A stretch of 64,000 nucleotides of DNA from Actinomadura opuntiae (GCF_030283205.1 NZ_JASNWF010000004.1:310001-374000); one strand, 5' to 3'. Positions 1 through 9,509 are shown, counted from the stretch's first letter. Numbers and translations are program-made. The notes: generated by a model from the sequence alone, not told the origin.

Positions 1-1
1 C

Positions 2-694
2 CTGATCACCTCGTTCTGCAACCGGCGCGGGAAGCGGCTGGGCGACCTGTTCGCCGGGACGATCGTCATCCAGGAGCGCAACCCCGCGTCCGGCCGTCTC
101 GGCCCCGTCGCGGTCATGCCGCCGCAGCTCGCCTGGTGGGGGCAGTCGCTGGAGCTGTCGATGCTGTCGGACGAGCTGGCGATGACGGCCCGCCAGTACC
201 TGGCGCGCTTCTGGGAGCTGCTGCCGGAAGCGCGCGACTCGCTGGGGCAGCGCATCGCGGCGCAGGTCGTGGAGGTGGTCAGCCCGCCGCCGCCTGCGGG
301 GGTCCGCCCCGAGATCCTGCTGTCCGCCGTGCTCGCCGAGCGCCGCCGCCGGGAGGAATGGCGGCTCGCCGAGCGCCGCGCCCGCCGCCTGCGCCGCACC
401 GGGCAGGCGAACTGGGCGCAGGGCCCCGCTCCCGTCCCGGTGCCGGCGATGACCATGGCCGGTACAGGCCAGGCTCCTCCGCCCGGATGGCAGGGACCGC
501 CTCCCGGTGCTCCGCTGCCCGGCCCTTACGCGCCGGTCCCACAGCCGACCGGCGCCTACCCCACCGGCGGCTACCCCACCGGCGCCTATCCGATGGGCCC
601 GAATCCCGGCGGCCCGTACGCTCCCGGCCCGTACCCGGCGCAGGGCGTGCCTCCGGCCCCGTACCCGCCCGGGGGGATGCAGCCGGGCCGGTAA
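2..694 (+). CDS. RDD family membrane protein, C-terminal part
   Basis: The reading frame is already open at the left edge, so the start and most transmembrane segments lie outside the window. The first visible residues include NRRGKRLGDLFAGTIVIQE, which is the usual end of an RDD domain (the last helix and the following basic loop). After that comes a cytoplasmic stretch of about 90 residues rich in Glu, Arg and Ala, then a Pro/Gly/Tyr tail with short repeats of the type PTGAYPTGGYP. RDD proteins are small integral membrane proteins of poorly defined transport role. The tail is low-complexity and carries no functional motif that I recognise. The family assignment rests only on the short remaining part of the domain. 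Confidence 0.75.
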   Translation: MITSFCNRRGKRLGDLFAGTIVIQERNPASGRLGPVAVMPPQLAWWGQSLELSMLSDELAMTARQYLARFWELLPEARDSLGQRIAAQVVEVVSPPPPAGVRPEILLSAVLAERRRREEWRLAERRARRLRRTGQANWAQGPAPVPVPAMTMAGTGQAPPPGWQGPPPGAPLPGPYAPVPQPTGAYPTGGYPTGAYPMGPNPGGPYAPGPYPAQGVPPAPYPPGGMQPGR

Positions 695-863
695 CGAGCG
701 TCGCAGCGCCCGGTCGTTCCAGGCGCCCCGTCCGACCAGCACCGAGACCGGCGTTTTGTCAGCAAGCGCCGTAACCCGGCGTGCTTGTTGTGCATTTCTC
801 CGACTTCCCCGGCTCCCTCCCGCCTCCTAATATCCGAACAAATTTCACGTTCAGGAGGCGGGG

Positions 864-2282
864 ATGCGCGTCCGCACTACTCTCGGCCGGATCACCCTCA
901 TCACTGCCTTCACCCTCGCCGGAGCCGCCGCCACCGCGGTCGACGCCCCTGCGCGCGCGGGCACCGCACCGCTCCCCACGATCACCGACGACCAGGGCCG
1001 GACGCTCATCCTGCACGGGCTCAACACCGCGAGCAGCGCCAAAGGCCCCAGCGGCCTGCCCTGGATCGGCAAGGACGATGTCGTCCGCGAGGCCCGCGAT
1101 ATGGGCACCGACTCCGTCCGGTACCTGATCCAGTGGAAGAACGTCGAACCCGAGCCCGGCCAGTACGACGACGCCTATCTCGACGACGTCGCCGAACGTG
1201 TGGCCTGGTACCGGGAACAGGGCATCCACGTCGTCCTGGACATGCACCAGGACATCTACGGCCCCGCCGCGTGCACTGGTGCCGGTAACGGCGCCCCGGC
1301 GTGGGCCACCTTCACCGACGGCCTGCCCTGCACACCGCAGGACCCGTGGGTGCTCACCTACCTGCAGCCCGCCGTCCTACGTGCGTACGACAACTTCTGG
1401 AACAACACCGGCAAGCACCCGGAGCTGATGGAACGGTACGCGGCGATGTGGCAGCACGTCGCGCAGCGCTTCGCCGGCGACCCCGCCGTCCTGGGCTACG
1501 ACCTGATGAACGAGCCGTTCGGCGGGACCAGGCAGTTCGGGTTCTTCGAAGGCCCCATCCTCACCCCCTTCTACCAGCGCGTCGTCAACGCCATTCGAAA
1601 GGTCGACACGGACAACTGGGTGTTCGTGGAGCCGCAGGCGCTCGGGTCCAACGAGGGCGCCGAATCGTCCATCGGCGTGGTCAAGGATCCGCGTCCCGGC
1701 ACGCCGCGCATCGTTCTGGCTCCGCACTTCTATCCGGGCGGCGTGGACCTCGGCGGCTCCTATGACGGCGCTACGAAACTGCTCGTGCAGGCGCAGTTCG
1801 CCTTGTGGAAGCGCAACATGCCCGCTGCGGCGCGTCGCCTGAACGCCCCGATGTGGCTGGGAGAAGTGGGCGGGATGGGGCAGGAGGCCCCGGGAGCGGC
1901 GGACTTCACCGGGGACTGGCTCTCCATGGCGGACGACCTCGGCATCGGCTGGGCCTACTGGTCCAACGATCCCGGCTCGTCCGGCGTGACCGACGGCAAT
2001 GGCCGGCCGACGCTTTTCGCCAAGCTCCTGGCGCGCCCCTATGCCAGGGCCATAGCGGGCACCCCGCTAAAGATGGCGTACTCCTCGGAGACCCTGACGG
2101 TGTCGTGGCTTAACAAGGCCGGGGTGACGAGCCCCACGGAGATCTGGTTCCCGTCCACTCCCAAGGTCACCTCGACCGATCCGGCCGGCAAGTGGAGGAC
2201 GGCCTGGGACGCCGACCGCCACATCCTGTCCGTGTGGGCCGACCCCGACACTCCCGCCCACACCGTCACCGTCACGCCGTAG
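864..2282 (+). CDS. secreted GH5 glycosidase, endoglycoceramidase-like
   Basis: A 472-residue protein with an N-terminal signal peptide (basic start, hydrophobic residues about 9-25, Ala-rich cleavage region near 32). The catalytic domain looks like glycoside hydrolase family 5: HGLN near residue 51, VVLDMHQD with His128, LMNEPFGG with the acid/base Glu217, and WLGEVGG with the nucleophile Glu334. The 117-residue spacing between the two glutamates is close to that of Rhodococcus endoglycoceramidase II (Glu233/Glu351), and the DMHQD and NEPFGG context also fits that group. Residues about 390-472 form a C-terminal beta-rich domain. The start is fixed by AGGAGG 7 nt upstream of ATG. It probably acts outside the cell on glycolipids or other beta-glycosides; substrate specificity is inferred. 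It stands alone, convergent with the next gene. Confidence 0.82.
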   Translation: MRVRTTLGRITLITAFTLAGAAATAVDAPARAGTAPLPTITDDQGRTLILHGLNTASSAKGPSGLPWIGKDDVVREARDMGTDSVRYLIQWKNVEPEPGQYDDAYLDDVAERVAWYREQGIHVVLDMHQDIYGPAACTGAGNGAPAWATFTDGLPCTPQDPWVLTYLQPAVLRAYDNFWNNTGKHPELMERYAAMWQHVAQRFAGDPAVLGYDLMNEPFGGTRQFGFFEGPILTPFYQRVVNAIRKVDTDNWVFVEPQALGSNEGAESSIGVVKDPRPGTPRIVLAPHFYPGGVDLGGSYDGATKLLVQAQFALWKRNMPAAARRLNAPMWLGEVGGMGQEAPGAADFTGDWLSMADDLGIGWAYWSNDPGSSGVTDGNGRPTLFAKLLARPYARAIAGTPLKMAYSSETLTVSWLNKAGVTSPTEIWFPSTPKVTSTDPAGKWRTAWDADRHILSVWADPDTPAHTVTVTP

Positions 2283-2295
2283 CCGCTACACGGCC

Positions 2296-3177
2296 TTACG
2301 CGGCGCTGCTCCAGGCACGGCGCGCCACAGGCGGCAGGACGCGACCGAAGACGTGACCCGCGAAGTGGCCGCCGGCCAGTAGCGTCCGCTCGTCCTCCAG
2401 TTCGGTGAGCAGTGACTCCCGGGTGGCCGCGGCCTCCGCAGGGGCGTCGTCGAAAACGAACCCCCACTCGCTCTCGGTGACCTGAACCTGGCAGTGCATC
2501 ACGTCGCCCAGGATGATGAGGCGGCGGTCGTCGCCGGGGTCGGTGACGACGAGGCTCTGGTGTCCTGGTGTGTGCCCGGGCGTCGCGCGGACGCGGACTC
2601 CGGGCGCGATGTCCTGACCGTTCTCGACGAACTCGACGCGGCCCGACAAGGGCCCCTGTACGGCGACGGGGTCCGGGCCTATGACCTCCTCCGTCCCCGT
2701 CCAGTGCTTCCACTCCGTCTCGGCGACGAGGTGGCGCGCGTTCGGGAACGTCAAGCCGCTGGGGGCGCTTCCTTCAGGCAGCGTGGGACCGGGCGCCACA
2801 TCCGTGGTCCAGCCCACGTGGTCGTGGTGGAGATGGGTGTAGACGACCGTGTCGACGTCCTCCGGGGCGAGTCCTTCGTTGGCGAGGCTGCGAAGCAGGG
2901 TTCCGCCCTTGAACGACGCCAGGTCGGGGACCTCGAAGTCCACCTGACCCAAGCCGAGGTCCACCAATAGGACGCGGTCGCGCGCGCGTACGAGGAACGA
3001 GCCGATGCTGATGGGCAGCCGCCCATCAGCGTCCAGGAACTCGCTGTGCGTCGCCCATCCGGTCGGGGCGCTCGCGGGGAAGACCGCCGTCGGGACGACT
3101 CTTGCGTGGCCGTCGGGCAGGAAGGTGACGGTGGTGCCGCCAAGGCGGACCTGTGCGCGGGAAGCCGGTAGGACCAT
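2296..3177 (-). CDS. metallo-beta-lactamase-fold hydrolase
   Basis: About 293 residues with the complete MBL-fold metal signature: VYTHLHHDHVGW (HxHxDH), a later His in TPGHTPGHQS, an Asp in LGDVMH, and the final His in GGHFAGHVFG. The arrangement matches the broad class that includes lactonases and other dinuclear zinc hydrolases; the substrate cannot be read from the sequence. Two ATG codons lie six bases apart. The second (3177) has GAGAGG at six bases spacing and is preferred over 3183. The gene follows an HxlR-type regulator on the same strand after a 64-base gap that holds a candidate operator, so the pair is probably co-regulated, possibly as a small redox or reactive-electrophile response. 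Confidence 0.85.
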   Translation of the reverse strand: MVLPASRAQVRLGGTTVTFLPDGHARVVPTAVFPASAPTGWATHSEFLDADGRLPISIGSFLVRARDRVLLVDLGLGQVDFEVPDLASFKGGTLLRSLANEGLAPEDVDTVVYTHLHHDHVGWTTDVAPGPTLPEGSAPSGLTFPNARHLVAETEWKHWTGTEEVIGPDPVAVQGPLSGRVEFVENGQDIAPGVRVRATPGHTPGHQSLVVTDPGDDRRLIILGDVMHCQVQVTESEWGFVFDDAPAEAAATRESLLTELEDERTLLAGGHFAGHVFGRVLPPVARRAWSSAA

Positions 3178-3235
3178 GACCATCCTCTCGTGGGGCGGCC
3201 CCCGGCGGAGGCCGCTGCACCCACTATCGGAGAGT

Positions 3236-3248
3236 CACTAACTAATGG
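3236..3248 (-). promoter_or_regulatory. candidate HxlR operator upstream of the MBL gene
   Basis: On the minus strand this reads CCATTAGTTAGTG. It matches CCATTAGAGAGTG upstream of the HxlR gene itself (3720-3732) at 11 of 13 positions. It overlaps the HxlR stop codon and lies about 60 bases before the MBL start. That it is a binding site is inferred from the shared sequence and gene order. Confidence 0.4.
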
Positions 3249-3706
3249 GAAGTACGCACTTGCAAGTGCGCGCCCTTGCCGGAGTCGAACTCCAGCCGGG
3301 CCCGCTCCACCTCGTTGATGTGCTTCTCCGCCCAGCTCCGCACGGCGGCCAGCGGTTCCTCCAGCGTCCGGCCGAGGTCGGTCAGCCGGTACTCGACCTT
3401 CGGCGGCACCGTCGGGTGGACGTGCCGGACCACCAGCCCGTCGCGCTCCATGCTGCGGAGCGTCTGGGTGAGCATCTTGTCGCTGATGCCGTCGATGTCG
3501 GCGCGGAGCTCGGAGAAGCGCCGTGTCCCCTCGAAAAGGGCGCCGACTATCAGCGCCGTCCACTTGTCGGCGATCCGGTCCAGCGCGGCACGGGACGGGC
3601 ACGGCGCGCTGTACACGTCGGCCGGTTCGCCGTTGGGAAGCCAAGCCAGGGGCGAGCGTCCCGGCGTTCCCGGACGCGGTCTGCGGGTGCGCGGCGTTCT
3701 CGGCAT
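3242..3706 (-). CDS. HxlR-family winged-helix regulator
   Basis: A 154-residue protein whose residues about 30-140 form an HxlR-type winged helix: a conserved Cys near the start (SAPCPSRAALDRIADKW), then ALFEGTRRFSELRADI, ISDKMLTQTLRSMERDGLV and VEYRLTDLG. HxlR regulators often sense thiol-reactive compounds through that N-terminal Cys and bind as dimers to short inverted repeats. The start ATG lies six bases after TAGTGT with no ribosome-binding site, so the transcript is probably leaderless. A likely operator (CCATTAGAGAGTG) sits directly upstream of this hexamer and a near copy precedes the downstream MBL gene, so autoregulation together with control of the MBL hydrolase is the simplest model. 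Confidence 0.88.
   Translation of the reverse strand: MPRTPRTRRPRPGTPGRSPLAWLPNGEPADVYSAPCPSRAALDRIADKWTALIVGALFEGTRRFSELRADIDGISDKMLTQTLRSMERDGLVVRHVHPTVPPKVEYRLTDLGRTLEEPLAAVRSWAEKHINEVERARLEFDSGKGAHLQVRTSH
3255..3270. repeat. perfect 16-bp palindrome
   Basis: CGCACTTGCAAGTGCG is an exact inverted repeat inside the last codons of the HxlR gene, just upstream of the candidate operator before the MBL gene. It could be an additional regulator site or a short hairpin; chance within coding sequence is not excluded. Confidence 0.4.
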
Positions 3707-3712
3707 GCCGCC

Positions 3713-3732
3713 ACACTAACCATTAGAGAGTG
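3713..3732 (-). promoter_or_regulatory. leaderless promoter and operator of the HxlR gene
   Basis: TAGTGT on the minus strand (3713-3718) ends six bases before the ATG at 3706. The operator-like CCATTAGAGAGTG (plus strand 3720-3732) abuts it upstream. The whole stretch is an imperfect dyad (ACACTAA ... TTAGAGAGTGT). Confidence 0.45.
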
Positions 3733-3736
3733 TCCT

Positions 3737-4993
3737 TCAGCGGCCGGCGTGATGCGCTGCCGGGCTCCGATCGGTTTCCGGACCCTGCGAGACAGGATGG
3801 CGGCGTTCGAGCCGGAGCAAGGCCACCAGCGCGGCCAGCGCGAGCACGGCGACGGCTGCGGTGAACGCCACGGCGGCGCTGCGCAGCCCGAAGGCGCTGG
3901 CGGCGACACCGACGAGGACCACCGGCAGGGAGATGCCGGCATAGGCGGTGAGGAAGAAACTCGACACCGTCTGCGCGCGCTGGGCGGCTGGAGTGCCCGC
4001 GGTAACGGCGGCCAGGCCGGCACGGAAACCGAGGCTCTGCCCTAGGCCGACCACGATCGGGCCGGTGACGAGCAATGGGAGCGACTCGGCCAGGAGCGCC
4101 CCGGCAATGGCGGCGAGCCCGACGACGAGCACCGCGCACCCCGCAGGCAGAGCGATCCGCTCCGGCACCTTGGCGAACATGACCTGTCCCGCCGTGGAAG
4201 CGCCGAACATGGCGAACACGACCAGTCCCGCAAGGGCCCGATCGGGGCGGTGCAGCACGCCGACCAGGATCCCCGGGACGACCGCCGTGACGAGGCCGAA
4301 GACCGCGAAGGCCGCGAACGCCGCAATGGCCGCAGGGACGAACACCGGCCGGACCTCGGCGGGGACGGCGGGACGCTGCGCACGCGGCCATATGGTCCGG
4401 CGGTCCCGCACGGTCTCCGGTGCCACCAGAACGGCCACGAACGCAAGGGCCAGCAAGACGAGGTCGACCACGAACGGTATGGCCAGCGGATGGGGCGCGT
4501 ACTCGGCGAGCAGCCCGGCGAGCAGCGGGCCGCAGCCGAGCCCGAACATGTTGACGGCCGCCGCCAGCAGTGCCGCACCGCCCCGCCGTTCGGGCCGGAC
4601 CAGCTCCACCAGCGTCACCGTTCCGGTCGCCGTGACGACGCCCGCCGACAGTCCCGACAGCACCCGCGCCGCGAGCAGCACGGGCACGTCCCCGGCCACC
4701 AGGTAGACCACCGCCGCGGTCATCGACACGGCGACGCCCGCGAGCATCACCCGGCGGCGGCCGAGCGCGTCCGACGACCGCCCGAACAGCAGCGCGAAGA
4801 TCACTCCGGCGGCGTAGACGGCGAAGACGACCGTCGTGACCAGGCTCCCGAACCCGAACTGCTGCTGGTAGATCGGGTACAGCGGCGTCGCGAGCGTCGT
4901 GCCGAGCATGACGGCCCAGAAGGCGTACGCCATGCACGCCGGGCCGATGCCGGCCCGCACGTCCCGCCCCGACCCCGTCCCCCGAATCCCCAT
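3737..4993 (-). CDS. MFS efflux transporter
   Basis: A 418-residue major facilitator with about twelve hydrophobic segments from residue 20 on. The loop between helices 2 and 3 carries GRSSDALGRRRVM, the MFS signature, and an antiporter-like region follows helix 5 (FGLGCGPLLAGLLAEY). It probably exports small molecules or drugs by proton antiport; the substrate is unknown. The start at 4993 is chosen because GAGGAGG lies five bases upstream; a longer in-frame extension lacks membrane character and overlaps the divergent LysR gene. It is transcribed divergently from that LysR-type regulator, a common arrangement for regulator and target, and reads toward the HxlR gene, whose promoter starts just after its stop. 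Confidence 0.88.
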   Translation of the reverse strand: MGIRGTGSGRDVRAGIGPACMAYAFWAVMLGTTLATPLYPIYQQQFGFGSLVTTVVFAVYAAGVIFALLFGRSSDALGRRRVMLAGVAVSMTAAVVYLVAGDVPVLLAARVLSGLSAGVVTATGTVTLVELVRPERRGGAALLAAAVNMFGLGCGPLLAGLLAEYAPHPLAIPFVVDLVLLALAFVAVLVAPETVRDRRTIWPRAQRPAVPAEVRPVFVPAAIAAFAAFAVFGLVTAVVPGILVGVLHRPDRALAGLVVFAMFGASTAGQVMFAKVPERIALPAGCAVLVVGLAAIAGALLAESLPLLVTGPIVVGLGQSLGFRAGLAAVTAGTPAAQRAQTVSSFFLTAYAGISLPVVLVGVAASAFGLRSAAVAFTAAVAVLALAALVALLRLERRHPVSQGPETDRSPAAHHAGR

Positions 4994-5040
4994 GAATCCT
5001 CCTCTACCCCTCAAATCACCCTTCCCAGGGTGGCGGAGGC

Positions 5041-5089
5041 GACCATCATCAGTCCAACACATGAATTCGATGGTCATCATCGGTACCGT
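5041..5089. promoter_or_regulatory. divergent MFS/LysR control region with inverted repeat
   Basis: Between the two divergent starts lies the inverted repeat GACCATC (5041-5047) and GATGGTC (5069-5075), a typical place and size for a LysR-type site. TACCGT (5084-5089) stands six bases before the LysR ATG at 5096 with no ribosome-binding site, so the LysR transcript is probably leaderless. Confidence 0.5.
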
Positions 5090-5095
5090 CGATCC

Positions 5096-5971
5096 ATGGA
5101 GCTGCGCCAGCTCGAATACTTCGTCGCGGTCGCGGAGGAGCTCCACTTCACCCGCGCCGCCGCACGCGTCCACGTCGTCCAGTCCAGCCTGTCCAGTTCG
5201 ATCGGCGCCCTGGAACGGGAGCTGGGCGCCCGGCTGTTCACCCGCACGAACCGGCGCGTGGCGCTGACCGAGGCGGGCCGCGCCCTGCTGCCGTCCGCCC
5301 GCCGCGCCCTGGCCGCCGCCGAGAGCGGCCGCGACGCCGTCGCCGGGGTCCGCGGCCTCGTGCGCGGCCGGCTGACCATCGGCGCCATCCAGACCCTCGG
5401 CGTCCTCGACCTGCCCGCGCTGCTCGCCCGCTACCACCGCCGCCACCCGGGCGTCACCGTCCGGTTGCGGCACGCCGGCGCGGCCGCCCTCGCCCGCGAG
5501 ACCGCCGCCGGCACGCTCGACCTGGCGTTCGTGGACGGGGCGACCGGCGAGCCCGGGCTCGCCGAGCATCCACTCGGCGGCGACCGGCTCGTCCTCGCCG
5601 TCTCCCGCGACGACCCGCTGGCCGCGCGCGGCGCGGTCCGCCTCGCCGATCCCGTGCTCGCCGGCCGCGACTTCGTCGAGTACCGCGCCGACTCCGCGCT
5701 GCGCGCCCAGATCGACGCGGCCTGCGCCCGGGCCGGCCTCGACCGCCGCGTCGCCGCCGAGGTCGACACCATCCAGTACCTGGTGGAACTCGTCGGCCAC
5801 GGGCTCGGCGTGTCCCTGCTCCCGCCTCAAGCCCTGCGCAACGCCGCCGACCGCGTCGCCGCGGTCCCGACCGATCCCCCGCTGCACCGCGCCCTTGTCG
5901 CTGTCACTCCCGCCACCCGTCCCTTATCGCCGGCGGTAGAGGCCCTATTGGCGCTGCTCCCGCGCGCCTAG
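5096..5971 (+). CDS. LysR-family transcriptional regulator
   Basis: A 291-residue LysR-type regulator. Residues 1-60 are the winged helix (MELRQLEYFVAVAEELHFTR, then AAARVHVVQSSLSSSIGALE). Residues about 88-290 are the periplasmic-binding-like effector domain (LTIGAIQTLGVLDLPALLAR). It presumably controls the divergent MFS exporter in response to an unknown ligand. The coding sequence contains an in-frame TTA leucine codon at 5924, a codon rare in high-GC actinomycetes and, in Streptomyces, dependent on the bldA tRNA, so late or developmental expression is possible. It ends one base before the convergent gene. Confidence 0.9.
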   Translation: MELRQLEYFVAVAEELHFTRAAARVHVVQSSLSSSIGALERELGARLFTRTNRRVALTEAGRALLPSARRALAAAESGRDAVAGVRGLVRGRLTIGAIQTLGVLDLPALLARYHRRHPGVTVRLRHAGAAALARETAAGTLDLAFVDGATGEPGLAEHPLGGDRLVLAVSRDDPLAARGAVRLADPVLAGRDFVEYRADSALRAQIDAACARAGLDRRVAAEVDTIQYLVELVGHGLGVSLLPPQALRNAADRVAAVPTDPPLHRALVAVTPATRPLSPAVEALLALLPRA

Positions 5972-6553
5972 TCAGGCAATGAAGTTCGGCGGTGATTCCA
6001 ACGCGGTCAGTTCCATGTCCGGGCCGGACAGCAGGACGTCACCGGCAACATGGATCGCGGTCGACTCCCCCGTGGAGAGGTCCGTCATCTCATACTCCGA
6101 GACCGGCAACGGCGCAGTGTCGGTCTCGTACACAGACGTCTCCGTAAGCCGCCATCTCCACAGACCGGAGAGGGCCGACAACGAGGCACCACCCACCCGC
6201 ACGAGGCGGAGCGTCGCCTCCGCGCCCGGCTCCTCCAGTGCGAGAGAACGCGCGACGGCTATGGAGAACGCAGGCGAGTCGCCCAGGAACCCGTAGGCCC
6301 GCTCGGAGTGCTCGGAGCCCTCCCCGGACGCGGCGCGTACCCACGTCAGGTCGGGGCCGGTCACGCCCCCGCGGATCCACCAGTCGGACGCCACCAGCTC
6401 CACCCTGATCTGCCGCCAACGCGAGTCGACGACGAGGTCAAGGCGCCGACCGTCCGAGCGCTGGGACACGTACCGCCAGCCGCCGGGGCCGGGCGCGCAT
6501 TGGAAGCGCTCCTCGATCCCGTCGTCCAGATGAAGGTAGGTACCGGACGGCAT
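5972..6553 (-). CDS. hypothetical protein downstream of the short SAHH
   Basis: A 193-residue soluble protein that I do not recognise. It has alternating beta-type segments (GWRYVSQRSDGRRLDLVVD, RWQIRVELVASDWWIRGG) and a W/R-rich core, no signal peptide and no membrane helix, suggesting a compact beta-barrel or lipocalin-like fold. It starts three bases after the stop of the short adenosylhomocysteinase paralogue on the same strand, so the two are almost certainly cotranscribed and may act in the same process. It abuts the convergent LysR gene without a gap. Confidence 0.7.
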   Translation of the reverse strand: MPSGTYLHLDDGIEERFQCAPGPGGWRYVSQRSDGRRLDLVVDSRWRQIRVELVASDWWIRGGVTGPDLTWVRAASGEGSEHSERAYGFLGDSPAFSIAVARSLALEEPGAEATLRLVRVGGASLSALSGLWRWRLTETSVYETDTAPLPVSEYEMTDLSTGESTAIHVAGDVLLSGPDMELTALESPPNFIA

Positions 6554-6556
6554 GGG

Positions 6557-7813
6557 TCAGGAGCCCAGACGCCACGAATGCAGGTAGTCCTCCTGGTCCG
6601 GCGTGAGGCGGTCGATGGCGATGGACATGGAGGCCAGCTTGAGCCGCGCCACCTCCGTGTCGATCTCCTTCGGGACGTCGTGGACGGCGGCGGCCAGCGA
6701 CCCGTGGGACTCCGCCAGCCACGCGCACGTGAGCGCCTGGTCGGCGAACGACATGTCCATCACCGCGGCGGGATGGCCCTCGGCGGCCGCCAGGTTGACC
6801 AGGCGGCCCTCCGCCAGCAGGACGAGGCGGCGGCCGTCGGCGAGGACGTACTCGTCCGCCTGCGGCCGCACGCCGCGGTGCACGGCGACCGCCATGTCCT
6901 CCAGCGCCCGGACGTCGATCTCGACGTCGAAATGGCCGGAGTTCGCGAGGATCGCGCCGTCCTTCATGACCGCGAGGTGCCCGGCGTTCACGACATCGCG
7001 GTTGCCGGTGACGGTGATGAAGACGTCACCGTTCACGGCGGCCTCCGCCATCGGCTGGACGGCGAACCCCTGCAACGCCGCGTCGAGCGCCTTCACGGGG
7101 TCGATCTCGGTGATGACCACGCGGGCGCCGAGCCCCCGCGCGCGCTCGGCGAGCCCCCGTCCGCAGTAGCCGAAGCCCGCGATCACCACCGTCTTGCCGG
7201 CGAGCAGCGTGTTGGTGGCGCGGATGATGCCGTCCAGCGTCGACTGGCCGGTGCCGTACCGGTTGTCGAACATGTGCTTCGTATCGGTGTCGTTGACCGC
7301 GACCATCGGGAACCGCAGGGCCCCCTCACGGGCCATCTGGTGCAGGCGGATGACGCCCGTCGTCGTCTGCTCGCATCCCGCCTTCACCGTGGGCAGCAGA
7401 TCGGTGCGGTCTATGTGCAGCGTGTTGACGAGGTCGCAGCCGTCGTCCAGCACCAGATCGGGCCCGGTCTCCAGCACCTGGTGGATGTGCGCGTAGTAGC
7501 CCTCGCGGTCGATCCCCGCGCGCGCGAACACCTCCGCGCCGTCCTCCTGAACCAGCGCGGCGGCCGTGTCGTCCTGTGTGGAGAGCGGGTTGGACGCCGC
7601 GAGCGCCACGCTCGCCCCGCCCGCCTGCAGGGTGCGGATCAGGCAGGCGGTCTCCGTCGTGACGTGCATGCACGCCGCGACGCGCAGGCCGTCCAGGGGG
7701 CGCTCCTTGGCGAACCGCTCCCGGATCTGCCGCAGCACGGGCATGCTCCGGTCGGCCCACTCGATCCGCTTGACGCCCTCGTACGCCAGCGACACATCCG
7801 CGATATCGCTCAT
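6557..7813 (-). CDS. short adenosylhomocysteinase paralogue (archaeal/Thermotoga type)
   Basis: A 418-residue member of the S-adenosylhomocysteine hydrolase family of the short form known from archaea and Thermotoga. It lacks the insertion of about 40 residues and the C-terminal KPDHYRY tail of the long form, and ends near TPDQEDYLHSWRLGS. The NAD-binding loop is GFGYCGRGLAER, and FDNRYGTGQST replaces the Cys-bearing [10 protein letters not shown]. The catalytic His (MHVTTET), Asp (LDDGCDL) and Lys/Asp pair (VNDTDTKHMFDN) are kept, but the motif that is normally EETTTG reads EQTTTG, so the residue equivalent to human Glu156 is Gln. The known family reaction is reversible NAD-dependent cleavage of S-adenosyl- (in methanogens S-inosyl-) homocysteine. 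Activity or substrate may differ here. AAGGAA lies just before the ATG. Confidence 0.85.
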   Translation of the reverse strand: MSDIADVSLAYEGVKRIEWADRSMPVLRQIRERFAKERPLDGLRVAACMHVTTETACLIRTLQAGGASVALAASNPLSTQDDTAAALVQEDGAEVFARAGIDREGYYAHIHQVLETGPDLVLDDGCDLVNTLHIDRTDLLPTVKAGCEQTTTGVIRLHQMAREGALRFPMVAVNDTDTKHMFDNRYGTGQSTLDGIIRATNTLLAGKTVVIAGFGYCGRGLAERARGLGARVVITEIDPVKALDAALQGFAVQPMAEAAVNGDVFITVTGNRDVVNAGHLAVMKDGAILANSGHFDVEIDVRALEDMAVAVHRGVRPQADEYVLADGRRLVLLAEGRLVNLAAAEGHPAAVMDMSFADQALTCAWLAESHGSLAAAVHDVPKEIDTEVARLKLASMSIAIDRLTPDQEDYLHSWRLGS

Positions 7814-7848
7814 GTCTTCCTTAGATTGCCTGCAGCGCCAGACACCGG

Positions 7849-7880
7849 CGGCCGGGCAGGCGAGATCGCCTGCCCGGCCG
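7849..7880 (-). terminator. long hairpin, probable terminator after ahcY
   Basis: CGGCCGGGCAGGCGA (7849-7863) pairs perfectly with TCGCCTGCCCGGCCG (7866-7880). On the minus strand it lies about 200 bases after the ahcY stop and 36 bases before the short paralogue, without a U tract, as is usual for high-GC actinobacterial terminators or attenuators. Confidence 0.6.
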
Positions 7881-8078
7881 TACGCTGCCCTGCTTCGCCC
7901 CTACCTTCGCAGACCCCGCCCGTCGCGATCGCGTGCGAAGCCGGATTCGAGCGAAGCGAGAATCCGATCGCGCAGCGAGGCCCCCAGGGCCGAGCCGGAG
8001 CGATGCAGCGATCGCACGCAGTGCCCGCCGAAGGGAGGGCGCTCCAGCGCCTGACCGCCAAGGGCACTGCAATAAGAC
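7881..8078. other. hairpin-rich spacer between the two SAHH genes
   Basis: This gene-free stretch holds several further inverted repeats: CGGATTC (7942-7948) with GAATCCG (7960-7966), GGCGCT (8038-8043) with AGCGCC (8046-8051), and the enclosing pair GCAGTGCCC (8018-8026) with GGGCACTGC (8062-8070). GCGATCGC also occurs twice. No ORF fits. It may be a structured 3' end, an attenuator or a small RNA. Confidence 0.45.

Positions 8079-9509
<1,431 letters not shown>

Noticed and set aside
3737-5887. N-terminally extended MFS transporter (716 residues)
   Set aside because: The extra part overlaps the divergent LysR gene and has no membrane character; ATG 4993 has a strong RBS.
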